A stretch of DNA of 64,000 nt from Desulfobacula sp. (GTDB lineage: Bacteria; Desulfobacterota; Desulfobacteria; Desulfobacterales; Desulfobacteraceae), in NCBI RefSeq assembly GCF_030145145.1, contig NZ_JAQYWD010000014.1, positions 1 through 64,000 on the forward strand, written 5' to 3'. Position 1 is the stretch's first letter. Each line of letters begins with the position of its first letter. Shown in pieces: positions 1 to 8,215 of this stretch. A program made the translations under genes and the position numbers. The notes under the pieces were generated by a model, which did no database searches, was not told where the DNA came from, and saw nothing but the letters and a program-made list of their open reading frames with translations.

Positions 1-535
1 TCACTGATCTGTCCGGTTGCCGAGATGGATACCGTTCCGGTGTCTGCATCATCGTTGGTTGTCCACTGGTAGGTTCCGTCACTTTGAATTGTCAGGGTTC
101 CTGCTTCAGCGCCATAGTTGCCGGTCAGTTCTTCCGGGGTGGCATTGATAGACGGGGTTCGGGCTCCCACAGAATACCAGGTGCCGGTCAAGTCGGAAGG
201 GGAATAAGTGTCAGCCGCTTTTACCAGGACAATGGTGCCCTGCTCATGATGACGGGTGTTATGAAAAACAAGGGTCATCACGTCTTTTTCTGCACTCATA
301 TACCAGCCGAGAATGTCATCGGCACCTGTATCACTGATCTGTCCGGTTGCCGAGATGGATACCGTTCCGGTGTCTGCATCATCGTTGGTTGTCCACTGGT
401 AGGTTCCGTCACTTTGAATTGTCAGGGTTCCTGCTTCAGCGCCATAGTTGCCGGTCAAGTCTTCGGCTGTGGCATTGATAGACGGGGTTCGGGTTCCCAC
501 AGAATACCAGGTGCCGGTCAAGTCGGAAGGGGAAT
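1..535 (-). repeat. Coding tandem repeat, period 330 bp
   Basis: Bases 1-205 match 331-535 almost perfectly, with differences confined mainly to a short block near 147-160. The period of exactly 330 bp keeps the frame, giving 110-residue protein repeats. One full unit (206-535) and one partial unit (1-205) are visible; more may lie beyond the edge. Confidence 0.9.
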
Positions 536-737
536 AGGAGACTGCCGTTTTTATTTTTGAGGCTACCTGAAGATCGTAAATAATATCATTGAAGCTCAGC
601 TTATCATTCTTATCACTATCGTACAGCATCGGGTGGGCGGTTTCAGCAATTGTCGGTGTAAAAGTAGTAAAGATGAATAAAAGTAAAACAATTAGGGCCA
701 TGAAAAAGCGATGGGGTATTGGAAAACTCGGGTGCAT
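1..737 (-). CDS. Secreted EF-hand/tandem-repeat protein, 3' end outside window
   Basis: Read on the minus strand, an uninterrupted frame runs off the window edge. The start at 737 is preceded by AAGGA five bases upstream; an ATG at 767 is possible but has no clear site. Residues 1 to about 33 form a signal peptide (basic start, then MALIVLLLFIFTTF, cleavage near TIAE). Next comes an EF-hand or dockerin-like loop, DSDKNDKLSFND, then tandem units of 110 residues that begin SPSDLTGTWYSVG. The units are rich in Thr, Gly and Asp and look like beta-sheet modules. It is probably exported and calcium binding; ligand and function are unknown. It is divergent from proA. Confidence 0.75.
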   Translation of the reverse strand, partial: MHPSFPIPHRFFMALIVLLLFIFTTFTPTIAETAHPMLYDSDKNDKLSFNDIIYDLQVASKIKTAVSYSPSDLTGTWYSVGTRTPSINATAEDLTGNYGAEAGTLTIQSDGTYQWTTNDDADTGTVSISATGQISDTGADDILGWYMSAEKDVMTLVFHNTRHHEQGTIVLVKAADTYSPSDLTGTWYSVGARTPSINATPEELTGNYGAEAGTLTIQSDGTYQWTTNDDADTGTVSISATGQIS

Positions 738-1005
738 AGGGTTCCTTTTCGATGAGCGGTTCAGCATATAAAAAAAGTTGAGTTATTAAAATTGAACCTT
801 ATAGAGGAATGTTTCCAACAAATCAATACAAAAGCACTTAACCGCAGACAGACAGCAACCGCACCGGTTATGTTCACACCGCATTTATTCTCATGCAAAT
901 ACCTTGCTCGGGGGTGGTTTTTACCCTTGACAGAAAAACGAATTTAATGGTTGAATAGCGATTTGACTATAAGAATTGAAAGCGTTAACGTTTAAGGATA
1001 AAAGA

Positions 1006-2301
1006 ATGGATATTCATGCACTCGCCGCTCAATGTAAAAGCGCTGCCATCTCGATGTCAGCCCTTTCAAAAGATATAAAAGACGTTGCTCTGCAGCAGAT
1101 TATCATGGCATTAGAAGACAATCGGGACCGTATTGTTGATGCCAATCAAACCGATCTTGACCAGGCGCAAAAAGATCAATTGGATGCCCCGTTGATGAAG
1201 CGGTTGAAATTTGATGATGCCAAATTATCCGAAGCCCGGGAAGGAATTGCCAGTCTGATAAAACTGGAAGATCCGGTGGGAAAGACGTTGACGGCCACAG
1301 AACTGGACAAAGGGCTTACCCTGTTTAAAGTGAGCCGGCCCATTGGCGTGATCGGGGTGATTTTTGAATCCCGCCCGGATGCCCTGGTACAGATTGCCGC
1401 GCTCTGCCTGAAAAGCGGGAATGCCGTCTTGCTCAAAGGCGGCAGTGAAGCTTCAACCACCAACCAGGTGTTGGCAGATATTATTTCCAGGGCTGGTGTT
1501 GATTCAGGGTTGCCCGAAGGATGGTTGGGGCTGTTGGAAACCCGTAGTGATGTGGATCAGATGTTGAGGCTGGACCGCTATGTGGATTTGATTATCCCCC
1601 GGGGCAGTAATGCATTTGTGCGCTATATCATGGACCATACGGTTATTCCTGTGCTGGGACATGCAGACGGGATTTGTCACCTGTATATTGATCGGGATGC
1701 CGATCCCAAAATGGCCGTGGATCTGTCCGTGGACAGCAAATGCCAGTATGTGGCCGTATGTAATGCCGCAGAAACCATCCTGGTGCATGAATCCCTGGCC
1801 CCTGAGATTCTTCCGGTTTTAAAAAAGGAACTGGAAGCCCAAGGGGTTAAAATTTATGGGTGCCTTCGCACAATTGCCGTCATAGATGTCGAAACAGCCA
1901 CGGAGAAAGACTGGCAAACCGAATATCTTGACCTGATGGTTTCCATTAAGGTTGTCCCGTCGTTGAAAGATGCTGTTGCCCATATTAACCGGTATGGATC
2001 AGGTCACACCGATGTGATTGTCACCGGTGATAAGAACCGGGCAATATATTTTATGGATCATACGGATACTGCAGACGCGTTCTGGAATTGCAGCAGCCGA
2101 TTCGCCGACGGGTTCAGGTTCGGCCTGGGCGCTGAAGTGGGGATCAGCACCAATAAGATCCATGCAAGAGGACCTGTGGGACTTGAAGGACTCATGATTT
2201 ACCAGTGGCGGATGATCGGGGACGGGCACATGGTAAAGGATTATACCGGCGATGGGGCAAAACCCTTCACCCATAAACCGTTAAACAAAAACTTCAGTTA
2301 G
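1006..2301 (+). CDS. proA: Gamma-glutamyl phosphate reductase
   Basis: ProA reduces gamma-glutamyl phosphate to glutamate semialdehyde with NADPH, the second step of proline synthesis. The 431-residue product has the usual family length. It shows the aldehyde-dehydrogenase fold, with SRPIGVIGVIFESRPD, a glycine-rich LKGGSEA segment and the catalytic Cys region DSKCQYVAVCNAAET. A TTG start at 976 would add ten residues; the ATG at 1006 is preferred because AAGGA lies seven bases upstream. It is followed after nine bases by proB, so the two form one operon in the order proA-proB. Confidence 0.95.
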   Translation: MDIHALAAQCKSAAISMSALSKDIKDVALQQIIMALEDNRDRIVDANQTDLDQAQKDQLDAPLMKRLKFDDAKLSEAREGIASLIKLEDPVGKTLTATELDKGLTLFKVSRPIGVIGVIFESRPDALVQIAALCLKSGNAVLLKGGSEASTTNQVLADIISRAGVDSGLPEGWLGLLETRSDVDQMLRLDRYVDLIIPRGSNAFVRYIMDHTVIPVLGHADGICHLYIDRDADPKMAVDLSVDSKCQYVAVCNAAETILVHESLAPEILPVLKKELEAQGVKIYGCLRTIAVIDVETATEKDWQTEYLDLMVSIKVVPSLKDAVAHINRYGSGHTDVIVTGDKNRAIYFMDHTDTADAFWNCSSRFADGFRFGLGAEVGISTNKIHARGPVGLEGLMIYQWRMIGDGHMVKDYTGDGAKPFTHKPLNKNFS

Positions 2302-2310
2302 AGGCGGGGT

Positions 2311-3441
2311 ATGCCAAAACAACGTTTGATCACAGCCAGACGAGTGGTCGTAAAATTGGGCAGTAATGTGATCACTGCAAAGAACAGTTTGAATCTGGAA
2401 GTGATCGAATCCATCTCCCGGCAGATCGGCTGCTTGATGGACAGGGGCATTGAGGTGATCCTGGTCTCTTCCGGTGCCATGGCAGCCGGGCTCCGAAAAA
2501 TGGGACTGACCCGGCGCCCGGTTGAGATCCCCAAACGCCAGGCTGTTTCAGCACTTGGTCAGAGCGGACTGATGAATGCCTATGAAAAAACCTTTGCCGA
2601 CTGTGATAAAAAAGTGGCCCAGATTCTGTTGACCGGGGAAGATTTAAACAATCGGAAGCGCTATCTGAATGCAAGAAATACCCTTCGTACCCTCATTGAA
2701 TGGCATGTGGTCCCCATCATTAATGAAAACGATACCATCATGGTGGAAGAAATTAAGCTGGGGGATAATGACAATCTTGCCGCCATGATCACCCTATTGA
2801 TGGATGCTGATTTTTTGTTCATTTTAACCGATATTGACGGGTTGTATAATAAAGACCCGAGACGTTTTACCGATGCACGGCTGATTCCCAAGGTTGCCAC
2901 CTTTAAAAAAGAAATTGAAGACTTTGCCAGCCATATTCCCGGAACACTGGGCACCGGGGGAATGCTCAGTAAAATTCAGGCGGCTCAAAAAGTGACATCC
3001 GCCGGAATTCCCATGATTGTGGCCCGGGGCAATACGGAAAATGTCCTGTTGCGGCTGTTTGAAGGTGAGAGCCTGGGCACCTACTTTGTTCCAAGAAAAG
3101 AACGAATGGCCAGCCGGAAATGCTGGATTGCCTATACCCTTGACACCAAAGGCAGCCTTGTGATTGACGACGGGGCCGTTCGAGCGGTCCGGCAGAATGG
3201 GAAAAGTCTGCTGCCCATAGGGGTTGTCGCAGTGGAAGGGGATTTTGAAGAAGGGGCTGCGGTCTGCTTTAAAACGTCTGACAATGAAATCATCGGTACC
3301 GGCTTGGTCAACTACCGGTCTGTGGACATTAACTTGATAAAAGGATTAAAAACGTATCAGATAGAAGCCTGCCTTGGTGATAAACATTATGATGAAATCA
3401 TTCATCGGGACAATCTGGTGTTGAAAGATTGTTGTGGGTGA
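2311..3441 (+). CDS. proB: Glutamate 5-kinase with PUA domain
   Basis: ProB phosphorylates L-glutamate with ATP, the committed and normally proline-inhibited step of proline synthesis. The 376-residue protein has an amino-acid-kinase domain at about 1-255 (VVVKLGSNVI, VSSGAMAAG, NENDTI, GTGGMLSKIQAA) and a C-terminal PUA domain (about 280-370), as in Escherichia coli ProB. The start has GAGGCGGGG just upstream. It sits directly downstream of proA. Confidence 0.95.
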   Translation: MPKQRLITARRVVVKLGSNVITAKNSLNLEVIESISRQIGCLMDRGIEVILVSSGAMAAGLRKMGLTRRPVEIPKRQAVSALGQSGLMNAYEKTFADCDKKVAQILLTGEDLNNRKRYLNARNTLRTLIEWHVVPIINENDTIMVEEIKLGDNDNLAAMITLLMDADFLFILTDIDGLYNKDPRRFTDARLIPKVATFKKEIEDFASHIPGTLGTGGMLSKIQAAQKVTSAGIPMIVARGNTENVLLRLFEGESLGTYFVPRKERMASRKCWIAYTLDTKGSLVIDDGAVRAVRQNGKSLLPIGVVAVEGDFEEGAAVCFKTSDNEIIGTGLVNYRSVDINLIKGLKTYQIEACLGDKHYDEIIHRDNLVLKDCCG

Positions 3442-3463
3442 TGAGGACTTCTAAAATTCTCTA

Positions 3464-3485
3464 AAATTAGAAATATTTCTAATTT
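3464..3485. promoter_or_regulatory. Perfect 22-bp AT-rich palindrome
   Basis: The 22 bases reading AAATTAGAAATATTTCTAATTT are their own reverse complement. They lie 23 bp after the proB stop and about 160 bp before the response-regulator gene, preceded by a direct repeat of CTAAAATT. This could be a regulator-binding site or a weak hairpin; no T-run follows the right arm closely enough to call a terminator. Confidence 0.45.
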
Positions 3486-3642
3486 ATTTTCTAATTTTTG
3501 ATAACTATGGTATGGTCTAATGAAAGTGCCCAACTGAGAGATTTATAACTATTTGATTTTATATATTTAATTTATTAATTTGGATTCTGGCATGGTTTCT
3601 GCTTTCACGATGTTAGTATTTAATCATTTAATTTTGGATATA

Positions 3643-4020
3643 ATGGATCAACAACCTAAAAAATCACCTCAGATCATGTTTGTCGATGATGATGATCATG
3701 TTCGGGATTCCTTAAAAGTCTTCTTTGACAGCACTCAGATGAAAATTTTGATATTTAAATCCGCATCTGAAGGGTTGAATTCTCTCAAATACCAGAAAAT
3801 TGATATGGTGATTTCAGATTATTTTTTGCCGGATATGAACGGTGTTGAATTTCTAAATCAAGTGGCCATTGGTAATCCGGATATCATTAGAATTTTAATG
3901 GCAACGATTGTCAATGATGAGTTAAAGCTTGACATACTCAAAGCCGGAATAGATCGATTCATAGAAAAGCCGCTGACCGTAGCATCTTTGGATACAATTA
4001 TTAACGAATTAAAAAGTTAA
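3643..4020 (+). CDS. Single-domain response regulator upstream of tmc
   Basis: A stand-alone receiver domain of about 125 residues with no output domain. Visible receiver features are the acidic cluster FVDDDD, the phospho-acceptor Asp in MVISDYFLPDMNG, a Thr/Ser position in ILMATIV and the Lys in FIEKPLT. The frame stays open upstream (TTG at 3580, ATG at 3592), but the domain starts at the ATG at 3643, so that start is preferred. It lies 31 bp before tmcD in the same direction. Receivers next to tmc genes are known in Desulfovibrio, which suggests a role in controlling this locus, but the target cannot be read from the sequence. Confidence 0.8.
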   Translation: MDQQPKKSPQIMFVDDDDHVRDSLKVFFDSTQMKILIFKSASEGLNSLKYQKIDMVISDYFLPDMNGVEFLNQVAIGNPDIIRILMATIVNDELKLDILKAGIDRFIEKPLTVASLDTIINELKS

Positions 4021-4051
4021 TGCACGTTTACTAGGACATTCGGAGATAAAA

Positions 4052-5308
4052 ATGGAAGAGAGCAAATCTTTTGACTGGAGTACGGATTTAAAGGAAGTGC
4101 CTGTCCGGGAATGGAAAGACCGGTTCGTCTGGGTGGAGGAACCCTATGTCAGTCAGGACGGGGAGACCATTGCCAGCATTGTAAATGTTGAGGAAGCCGT
4201 GTTCACTGTCTGTGAAAACGGTAAAACCTGGGACAGCGAGTATGAAAAGGCCTGGTGTTTAAGGCCAATTCCGGACGGTCAATTTGCCGCGTGTGTCAGC
4301 AGTGATGAGGAATGGACAGTGAGCATCAGCGGCAATGAATGGGAGAACCGGTTTGATTTTATCTGGAATTTCCAGATGAATCATGATGGCACCCATATCA
4401 GCCTGGCCGTTCAGAAGGATTCAGAATACGGAATGGTGGTCAATGATGACCCCTGGGACCGGATGTATGAAAACATTAATGAAATGGTCTTAAGTGATAC
4501 CGGGAACTCTGCGGCTGTCGTACAGGTATCCTCAATGGCAGCTGCAGATATAGAAGCGTTTAAACAGGGAGTTTTTTCCTGTGCCGTCAATGGAAAAGCC
4601 ATTGAAAAAAACTTTTTAAATATCTGGGATATCAGCTTTGATACATCCGGTGAAAACGTGGCCTATGGGGTGAGAACGGATCGAACCAGCTACAGCATTG
4701 CGGTCAACGATAGTCCTTGGGACACGTCGTTTCAATCGGTTTGGAAACCCCTGTTTTTACCCGGGGACACCTCGGTCATCGCACCGGTTAAAACCGGTGG
4801 TAAATGGATGCTTTACAAAGATAACCAACCGTTCTGGAAAACCCCGTATAACCAATTGTGGAAACTGGCGATTTCCCCGGAAACCGGAAAAATTGCGGCC
4901 ATTGTCTCAAATGATTTTGGTAAATGGACGGTTGCAGAAAATGATGTTTCCTGGGACCTGAGCATTGATCAGATGATCTTCGATATTGTTTATTCAGCGG
5001 ATGGGTCAACTCTGGTGGCTGTTTTCAAGGATAAAGAGTGCTGGACACTAGCAGTGAATCAAAAAAAATGGGATCTTGCGGCGGATAAGGTGTTTGATCC
5101 GTGTGTCAGCCCGGATGGCAGCATTGTTTGTGTTGTGATTGAAAAAAAAGGTCAATATTTTTTGGTGGTAAACAACCATATCATCCCCACTGGGTTTGAT
5201 TTCATGACAACCCCAGTGATCAGCCCCGATAGCACTAAAATTTTACAAAAGGCAGTAAAAAACGGTGTGTATCAGCGACAGATACTTTCACTGGACAAGA
5301 TTTTATAA
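4052..5308 (+). CDS. tmcD: TmcD-like tryptophan-rich repeat protein of the Tmc complex
   Basis: A 418-residue soluble protein with no signal peptide. It is built of about nine repeats of 40-45 residues, each centred on a motif such as VNDDPWDRMYENI or AVNDSPWDTSFQSVW and followed by a segment like SPDGSIVCVV. The pattern suggests a beta-propeller and makes the protein very Trp-rich. In Desulfovibrio the Tmc complex includes a Trp-rich cytoplasmic subunit, TmcD; the identification rests on that property plus its place directly before tmcC, tmcB and tmcA. The start has GGAG ten bases upstream. Gene order is inverted relative to the Desulfovibrio order tmcABCD. Confidence 0.8.
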   Translation: MEESKSFDWSTDLKEVPVREWKDRFVWVEEPYVSQDGETIASIVNVEEAVFTVCENGKTWDSEYEKAWCLRPIPDGQFAACVSSDEEWTVSISGNEWENRFDFIWNFQMNHDGTHISLAVQKDSEYGMVVNDDPWDRMYENINEMVLSDTGNSAAVVQVSSMAAADIEAFKQGVFSCAVNGKAIEKNFLNIWDISFDTSGENVAYGVRTDRTSYSIAVNDSPWDTSFQSVWKPLFLPGDTSVIAPVKTGGKWMLYKDNQPFWKTPYNQLWKLAISPETGKIAAIVSNDFGKWTVAENDVSWDLSIDQMIFDIVYSADGSTLVAVFKDKECWTLAVNQKKWDLAADKVFDPCVSPDGSIVCVVIEKKGQYFLVVNNHIIPTGFDFMTTPVISPDSTKILQKAVKNGVYQRQILSLDKIL

Positions 5309-5335
5309 AAGGATATTTCACCAAAGGAGATGAAT

Positions 5336-5995
5336 ATGAATGCCTTTATAGCGTTTATTATGGGACCCATGGTCTGGATTGCTTTTTTGATTTTCATCCT
5401 CGGTCTGATCTTTAAACTGGTTGTCATTATCAAAGATGTGAATGCCAGAGAGTCCTATGTTTATTCGTATTTAAGTGTAAAATACAGTCTGAGATCCATC
5501 TTTGCCTGGTTAATTCCATTTTTTCCCCAAAGTACGAGACAAAGCCCGGTATTTTATGCCATATCGTATATCTTTCATCTGCTGTTGTTCATTGTGCCTG
5601 TTTTTTTGATGTCCCACATTGTTTTGGTCAATGAGGCGTTCCAATTGTCCTGGTTTGCATTGGACGACACCCTGGCCGATATATTAACGGTTATAGTGGT
5701 TCTTGCCCTGGTGTTTTTTGCCGTCCGAAGACAAACGGTTCCGGAAGTAAAGTATTTAACGTCCTTTAATGATTATGTGTTACTTATAATTGTTGCATTG
5801 CCTTTTATCACGGGATTTCTGGCATATCATCAGTTTTTTTTCTATCGACAGATGGTCATCGCCCATGTGATTTCGGGCGAGCTGGTCCTTATTCTCATTC
5901 CGTTTTCAAAATTTTCCCATATGGTGATGGCGCCGCTGACAAGGGCTTACATGGGATCTGAATTCGGAAATGTCAGACATGCAAAAGATTGGTAA
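5336..5995 (+). CDS. tmcC: TmcC, membrane cytochrome b subunit
   Basis: A 219-residue integral membrane protein with five to six hydrophobic spans, of the NarI/DsrM/HdrE-like b-type cytochrome class. Histidines within or near spans (FHLLLFIVP, LMSHIVLV, MVIAHVISGE, KFSHMVMAP) are candidate heme b ligands. In the Tmc complex this subunit links the periplasmic cytochrome TmcA to the cytoplasmic TmcB and to menaquinone or proton transfer. The start at 5336 is preferred over 5330 because GGAG (5326-5329) then has a normal spacing of six. The frame ends just before the tmcB start. Confidence 0.85.
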   Translation: MNAFIAFIMGPMVWIAFLIFILGLIFKLVVIIKDVNARESYVYSYLSVKYSLRSIFAWLIPFFPQSTRQSPVFYAISYIFHLLLFIVPVFLMSHIVLVNEAFQLSWFALDDTLADILTVIVVLALVFFAVRRQTVPEVKYLTSFNDYVLLIIVALPFITGFLAYHQFFFYRQMVIAHVISGELVLILIPFSKFSHMVMAPLTRAYMGSEFGNVRHAKDW

Positions 5996-6014
5996 TCAGC
6001 CAAAGGAGATTGTC

Positions 6015-7370
6015 ATGCCAAAGGAAACAACAACGGAGGACGTACCCATTGTGAAACAAAAGAATACGGATGAAGCGGTTGAAGCCGGCCTGGCCAGACT
6101 GACACCGGAACGAATAAAAACCACCATCAACCAGGTGCTTGAAAATGAGACCGGGCCCAAATTTAAAGCCTATGTCGAAACCTGTATGCACTGCGGTTTA
6201 TGTGCCGAAGCCTGCCTCTATTTCCTGTCAAATGATCGTGATCCCAGCTATTCTCCGGCAGGTAAGGTAAAACAGACCATCTGGGAAATGTTGGAAAAAA
6301 AAGGTGATGTATCAACGGATTTCCTGAGACGGGCCGTTCATATCGCCCATACGGAATGCAATGTCTGTAAGCGCTGCTCCATGTACTGTCCGTTTGGGAT
6401 TGATATTGCCTATTTGATGTTGATGGTTCGCAGAATCTGTCATAAGCTTGAAATCACCCCTTTATATATCCAGGATACCGTGAACAGCCATTCCGCCACC
6501 ATGAACCAGATGTGGGTCAAGGAAGATGAATGGATTGACACCCTTCAATGGCAGGAAGAGGATGCCAGGGAAGAGTTTGAGAATTTAAGAATTCCCCTGG
6601 ATAAAGTGGGGGCGGATATCATGTATTCGGTTATCGCGCCTGAACCGAAATTTCAGGCCGGTTTAATCTACCAGGCCGCCACGATTATGCATGCCGCAGG
6701 GATTGACTGGACCATGCCTTCAAGTCCCGGGTGGGACAATAGTAATATGGCCATGTTTACAGGGGACAATGAAATTTCCGGCCGTATTGCCCGGGCATTT
6801 TACGAAACTGCGGCAAGGCTGAAGGTAAAGCGTATTGTCATGGGGGAGTGCGGTCATGCCTTCCGGTCCATTTATGATGTGGGAAATCGGTGGGTGGGAT
6901 GGGCCATGCCGCCCTTTGAAGTGGTGCATGCCATTGAGTTCTATCATCAACTGCTGACATCCGGCCGGATTACCATTGCGGATAAATATAAAAAAACCGT
7001 TACACTTCATGATCCCTGCAACGTTTCCAGGGGAAGGGGATTGCACGATATGGCAAGGGAAGTGACAAATATGGTGTGTGACTCCTTTATTGAAATGACC
7101 CCCAACCGGGAACATAATTATTGCTGCGGTGCCGGCGGCGGTGTGATCAATTGCGGCCCTCCTTATAAAGGCGAGCGGATGATCAACAACCGCGTAAAGG
7201 CTGAACAATTAAAGGCAACCGGCGCTGAAGTGTTGATTGCGCCCTGTCATAATTGTCACAGCGGACTTGAAGACATTGTTCATCACTATGATTTGAATAT
7301 GGAAGTGAAGTTTTTAGGGGATATTATTTTTGAAACCATGGAAAAGAAAATCTTTAACCCGGGAGATTAA
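6015..7370 (+). CDS. tmcB: TmcB, HdrD-like iron-sulfur subunit
   Basis: A 451-residue cytoplasmic iron-sulfur protein. Residues about 50-130 carry two 4Fe-4S motifs, CMHCGLCAEAC and CNVCKRCSMYCPFGID. The C-terminal half carries a CCG (cysteine-rich) domain, seen as HDPCNVSRG, NYCCGAGGG and APCHNCHSG, typical of heterodisulfide-reductase HdrD subunits, where it can bind a special 4Fe-4S cluster. The first half of the CCG duplication lacks the cysteine signature. The ATG at 6015 with AAAGGAG seven bases upstream is chosen over an ATG at 5970 that would overlap tmcC. TmcB is thought to exchange electrons with cytoplasmic redox partners. Confidence 0.88.
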   Translation: MPKETTTEDVPIVKQKNTDEAVEAGLARLTPERIKTTINQVLENETGPKFKAYVETCMHCGLCAEACLYFLSNDRDPSYSPAGKVKQTIWEMLEKKGDVSTDFLRRAVHIAHTECNVCKRCSMYCPFGIDIAYLMLMVRRICHKLEITPLYIQDTVNSHSATMNQMWVKEDEWIDTLQWQEEDAREEFENLRIPLDKVGADIMYSVIAPEPKFQAGLIYQAATIMHAAGIDWTMPSSPGWDNSNMAMFTGDNEISGRIARAFYETAARLKVKRIVMGECGHAFRSIYDVGNRWVGWAMPPFEVVHAIEFYHQLLTSGRITIADKYKKTVTLHDPCNVSRGRGLHDMAREVTNMVCDSFIEMTPNREHNYCCGAGGGVINCGPPYKGERMINNRVKAEQLKATGAEVLIAPCHNCHSGLEDIVHHYDLNMEVKFLGDIIFETMEKKIFNPGD

Positions 7371-7371
7371 G

Positions 7372-7764
7372 ATGACACGAACGCTTGTTTTTATGGGTTT
7401 CATATTGTTTTTATTCACGGCTGTTGTGGCGTTTTCCAATACTGAGCCCGGAACAGATGAATTAGAAAGACTGGATACTTCAGCATTTGAAAAGCCCCAG
7501 AGACCGGGGGCTGTTTTTGGGCATGACGATCATAATGAAATGGCCGGCATAGAGGACTGTGATGTTTGTCACCATGTGTATGATGGTAAAAACAGGGTTG
7601 AGGGGGAATCCAGTGAAGACAGCCCCTGCTCTGAATGTCATTCGTTAAAGGCCAACCCGGAAAATTTGATATCCCTTTCGGTGGCCTATCATAAACGATG
7701 CAGAAACTGCCATTTTGAGACAAATAAAGGGCCGGTTCTTTGCGGTGAATGTCATATCAAATAG
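7372..7764 (+). CDS. tmcA: TmcA, periplasmic tetraheme cytochrome c3
   Basis: A 130-residue protein with an N-terminal signal peptide (hydrophobic LVFMGFILFLFTAVVAF). It has four CXXCH heme c motifs: CDVCH, CSECH, CRNCH and CGECH. Additional histidines (FGHDDHNEM, AYHKRC) can supply sixth ligands. The composition is acidic, as reported for type II cytochrome c3 (TmcA) of Desulfovibrio, which takes electrons from periplasmic hydrogenase/formate dehydrogenase cytochromes and passes them to TmcBCD. The ATG at 7372 follows GGGAG and starts one base after the tmcB stop, so translation is probably coupled. Confidence 0.92.
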   Translation: MTRTLVFMGFILFLFTAVVAFSNTEPGTDELERLDTSAFEKPQRPGAVFGHDDHNEMAGIEDCDVCHHVYDGKNRVEGESSEDSPCSECHSLKANPENLISLSVAYHKRCRNCHFETNKGPVLCGECHIK

Positions 7765-7778
7765 TCAGGAGGGACAGG

Positions 7779-8129
7779 ATGAGTAAAAAAATTATGATCG
7801 TGGATGATGATCCGGCCATAACAAAATATCTGGAAGCACTTTTTACTGACAATGGGTATGACACCTGTATTGCAGTGGATGGTAAGAAAGCCGAGGCAGT
7901 GTATGCGGCTGAAAAACCGGATTTGATCACACTTGATCTTGAAATGCCGGAAGAATGGGGTCCCCGATTTTTTAGAAAAATCAGCAAGTCAAAGGCGTTT
8001 AATACGCCTGTCATCGTTATCAGTGGGTTGTCCAGCACCCAGTATTCGATTCCAAAGGCAGCTGCCATTTTCGGCAAACCCTTTGATGCCCAGAAGCTGG
8101 TGGAAAAAGTATCTGATTTGTTGAGCTGA
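7779..8129 (+). CDS. Single-domain response regulator downstream of tmcA
   Basis: A 116-residue receiver-only protein. It shows the acidic pair in KIMIVDDDP, the acceptor Asp in LITLDLEMPEEWG, a Ser in VIVISGLSS and the Lys in IFGKPFD. The start at 7779 has a strong AGGAGG site at 7767-7772. It is 14 bp after tmcA and so probably part of the tmc transcript. The alpha4/beta4 region is slightly unusual (EEWGPRFF replaces the usual MDGLE). Its kinase is unknown; the orphan kinases at 29486 and 31561 are candidates only by proximity. Confidence 0.88.
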   Translation: MSKKIMIVDDDPAITKYLEALFTDNGYDTCIAVDGKKAEAVYAAEKPDLITLDLEMPEEWGPRFFRKISKSKAFNTPVIVISGLSSTQYSIPKAAAIFGKPFDAQKLVEKVSDLLS

Positions 8130-8215
8130 GACCCTTATTCGCCAAGGGCATTTGTAAAATAGCAGGTCAATGACAAAAGGAGTGCCCTGACACGGGTCAG
8201 CCCTTTGAGGTCGTT

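Noticed and set aside
1-535. Tandem repeat considered as CRISPR or satellite
   Set aside because: The period is 330 bp with no spacers, and units are in frame inside a coding sequence.
84-560. Plus-strand open frame across the tandem repeat
   Set aside because: It lies antisense to the minus-strand frame that has a signal peptide, ribosome-binding site and coherent repeats. It is a by-product of the repeats.
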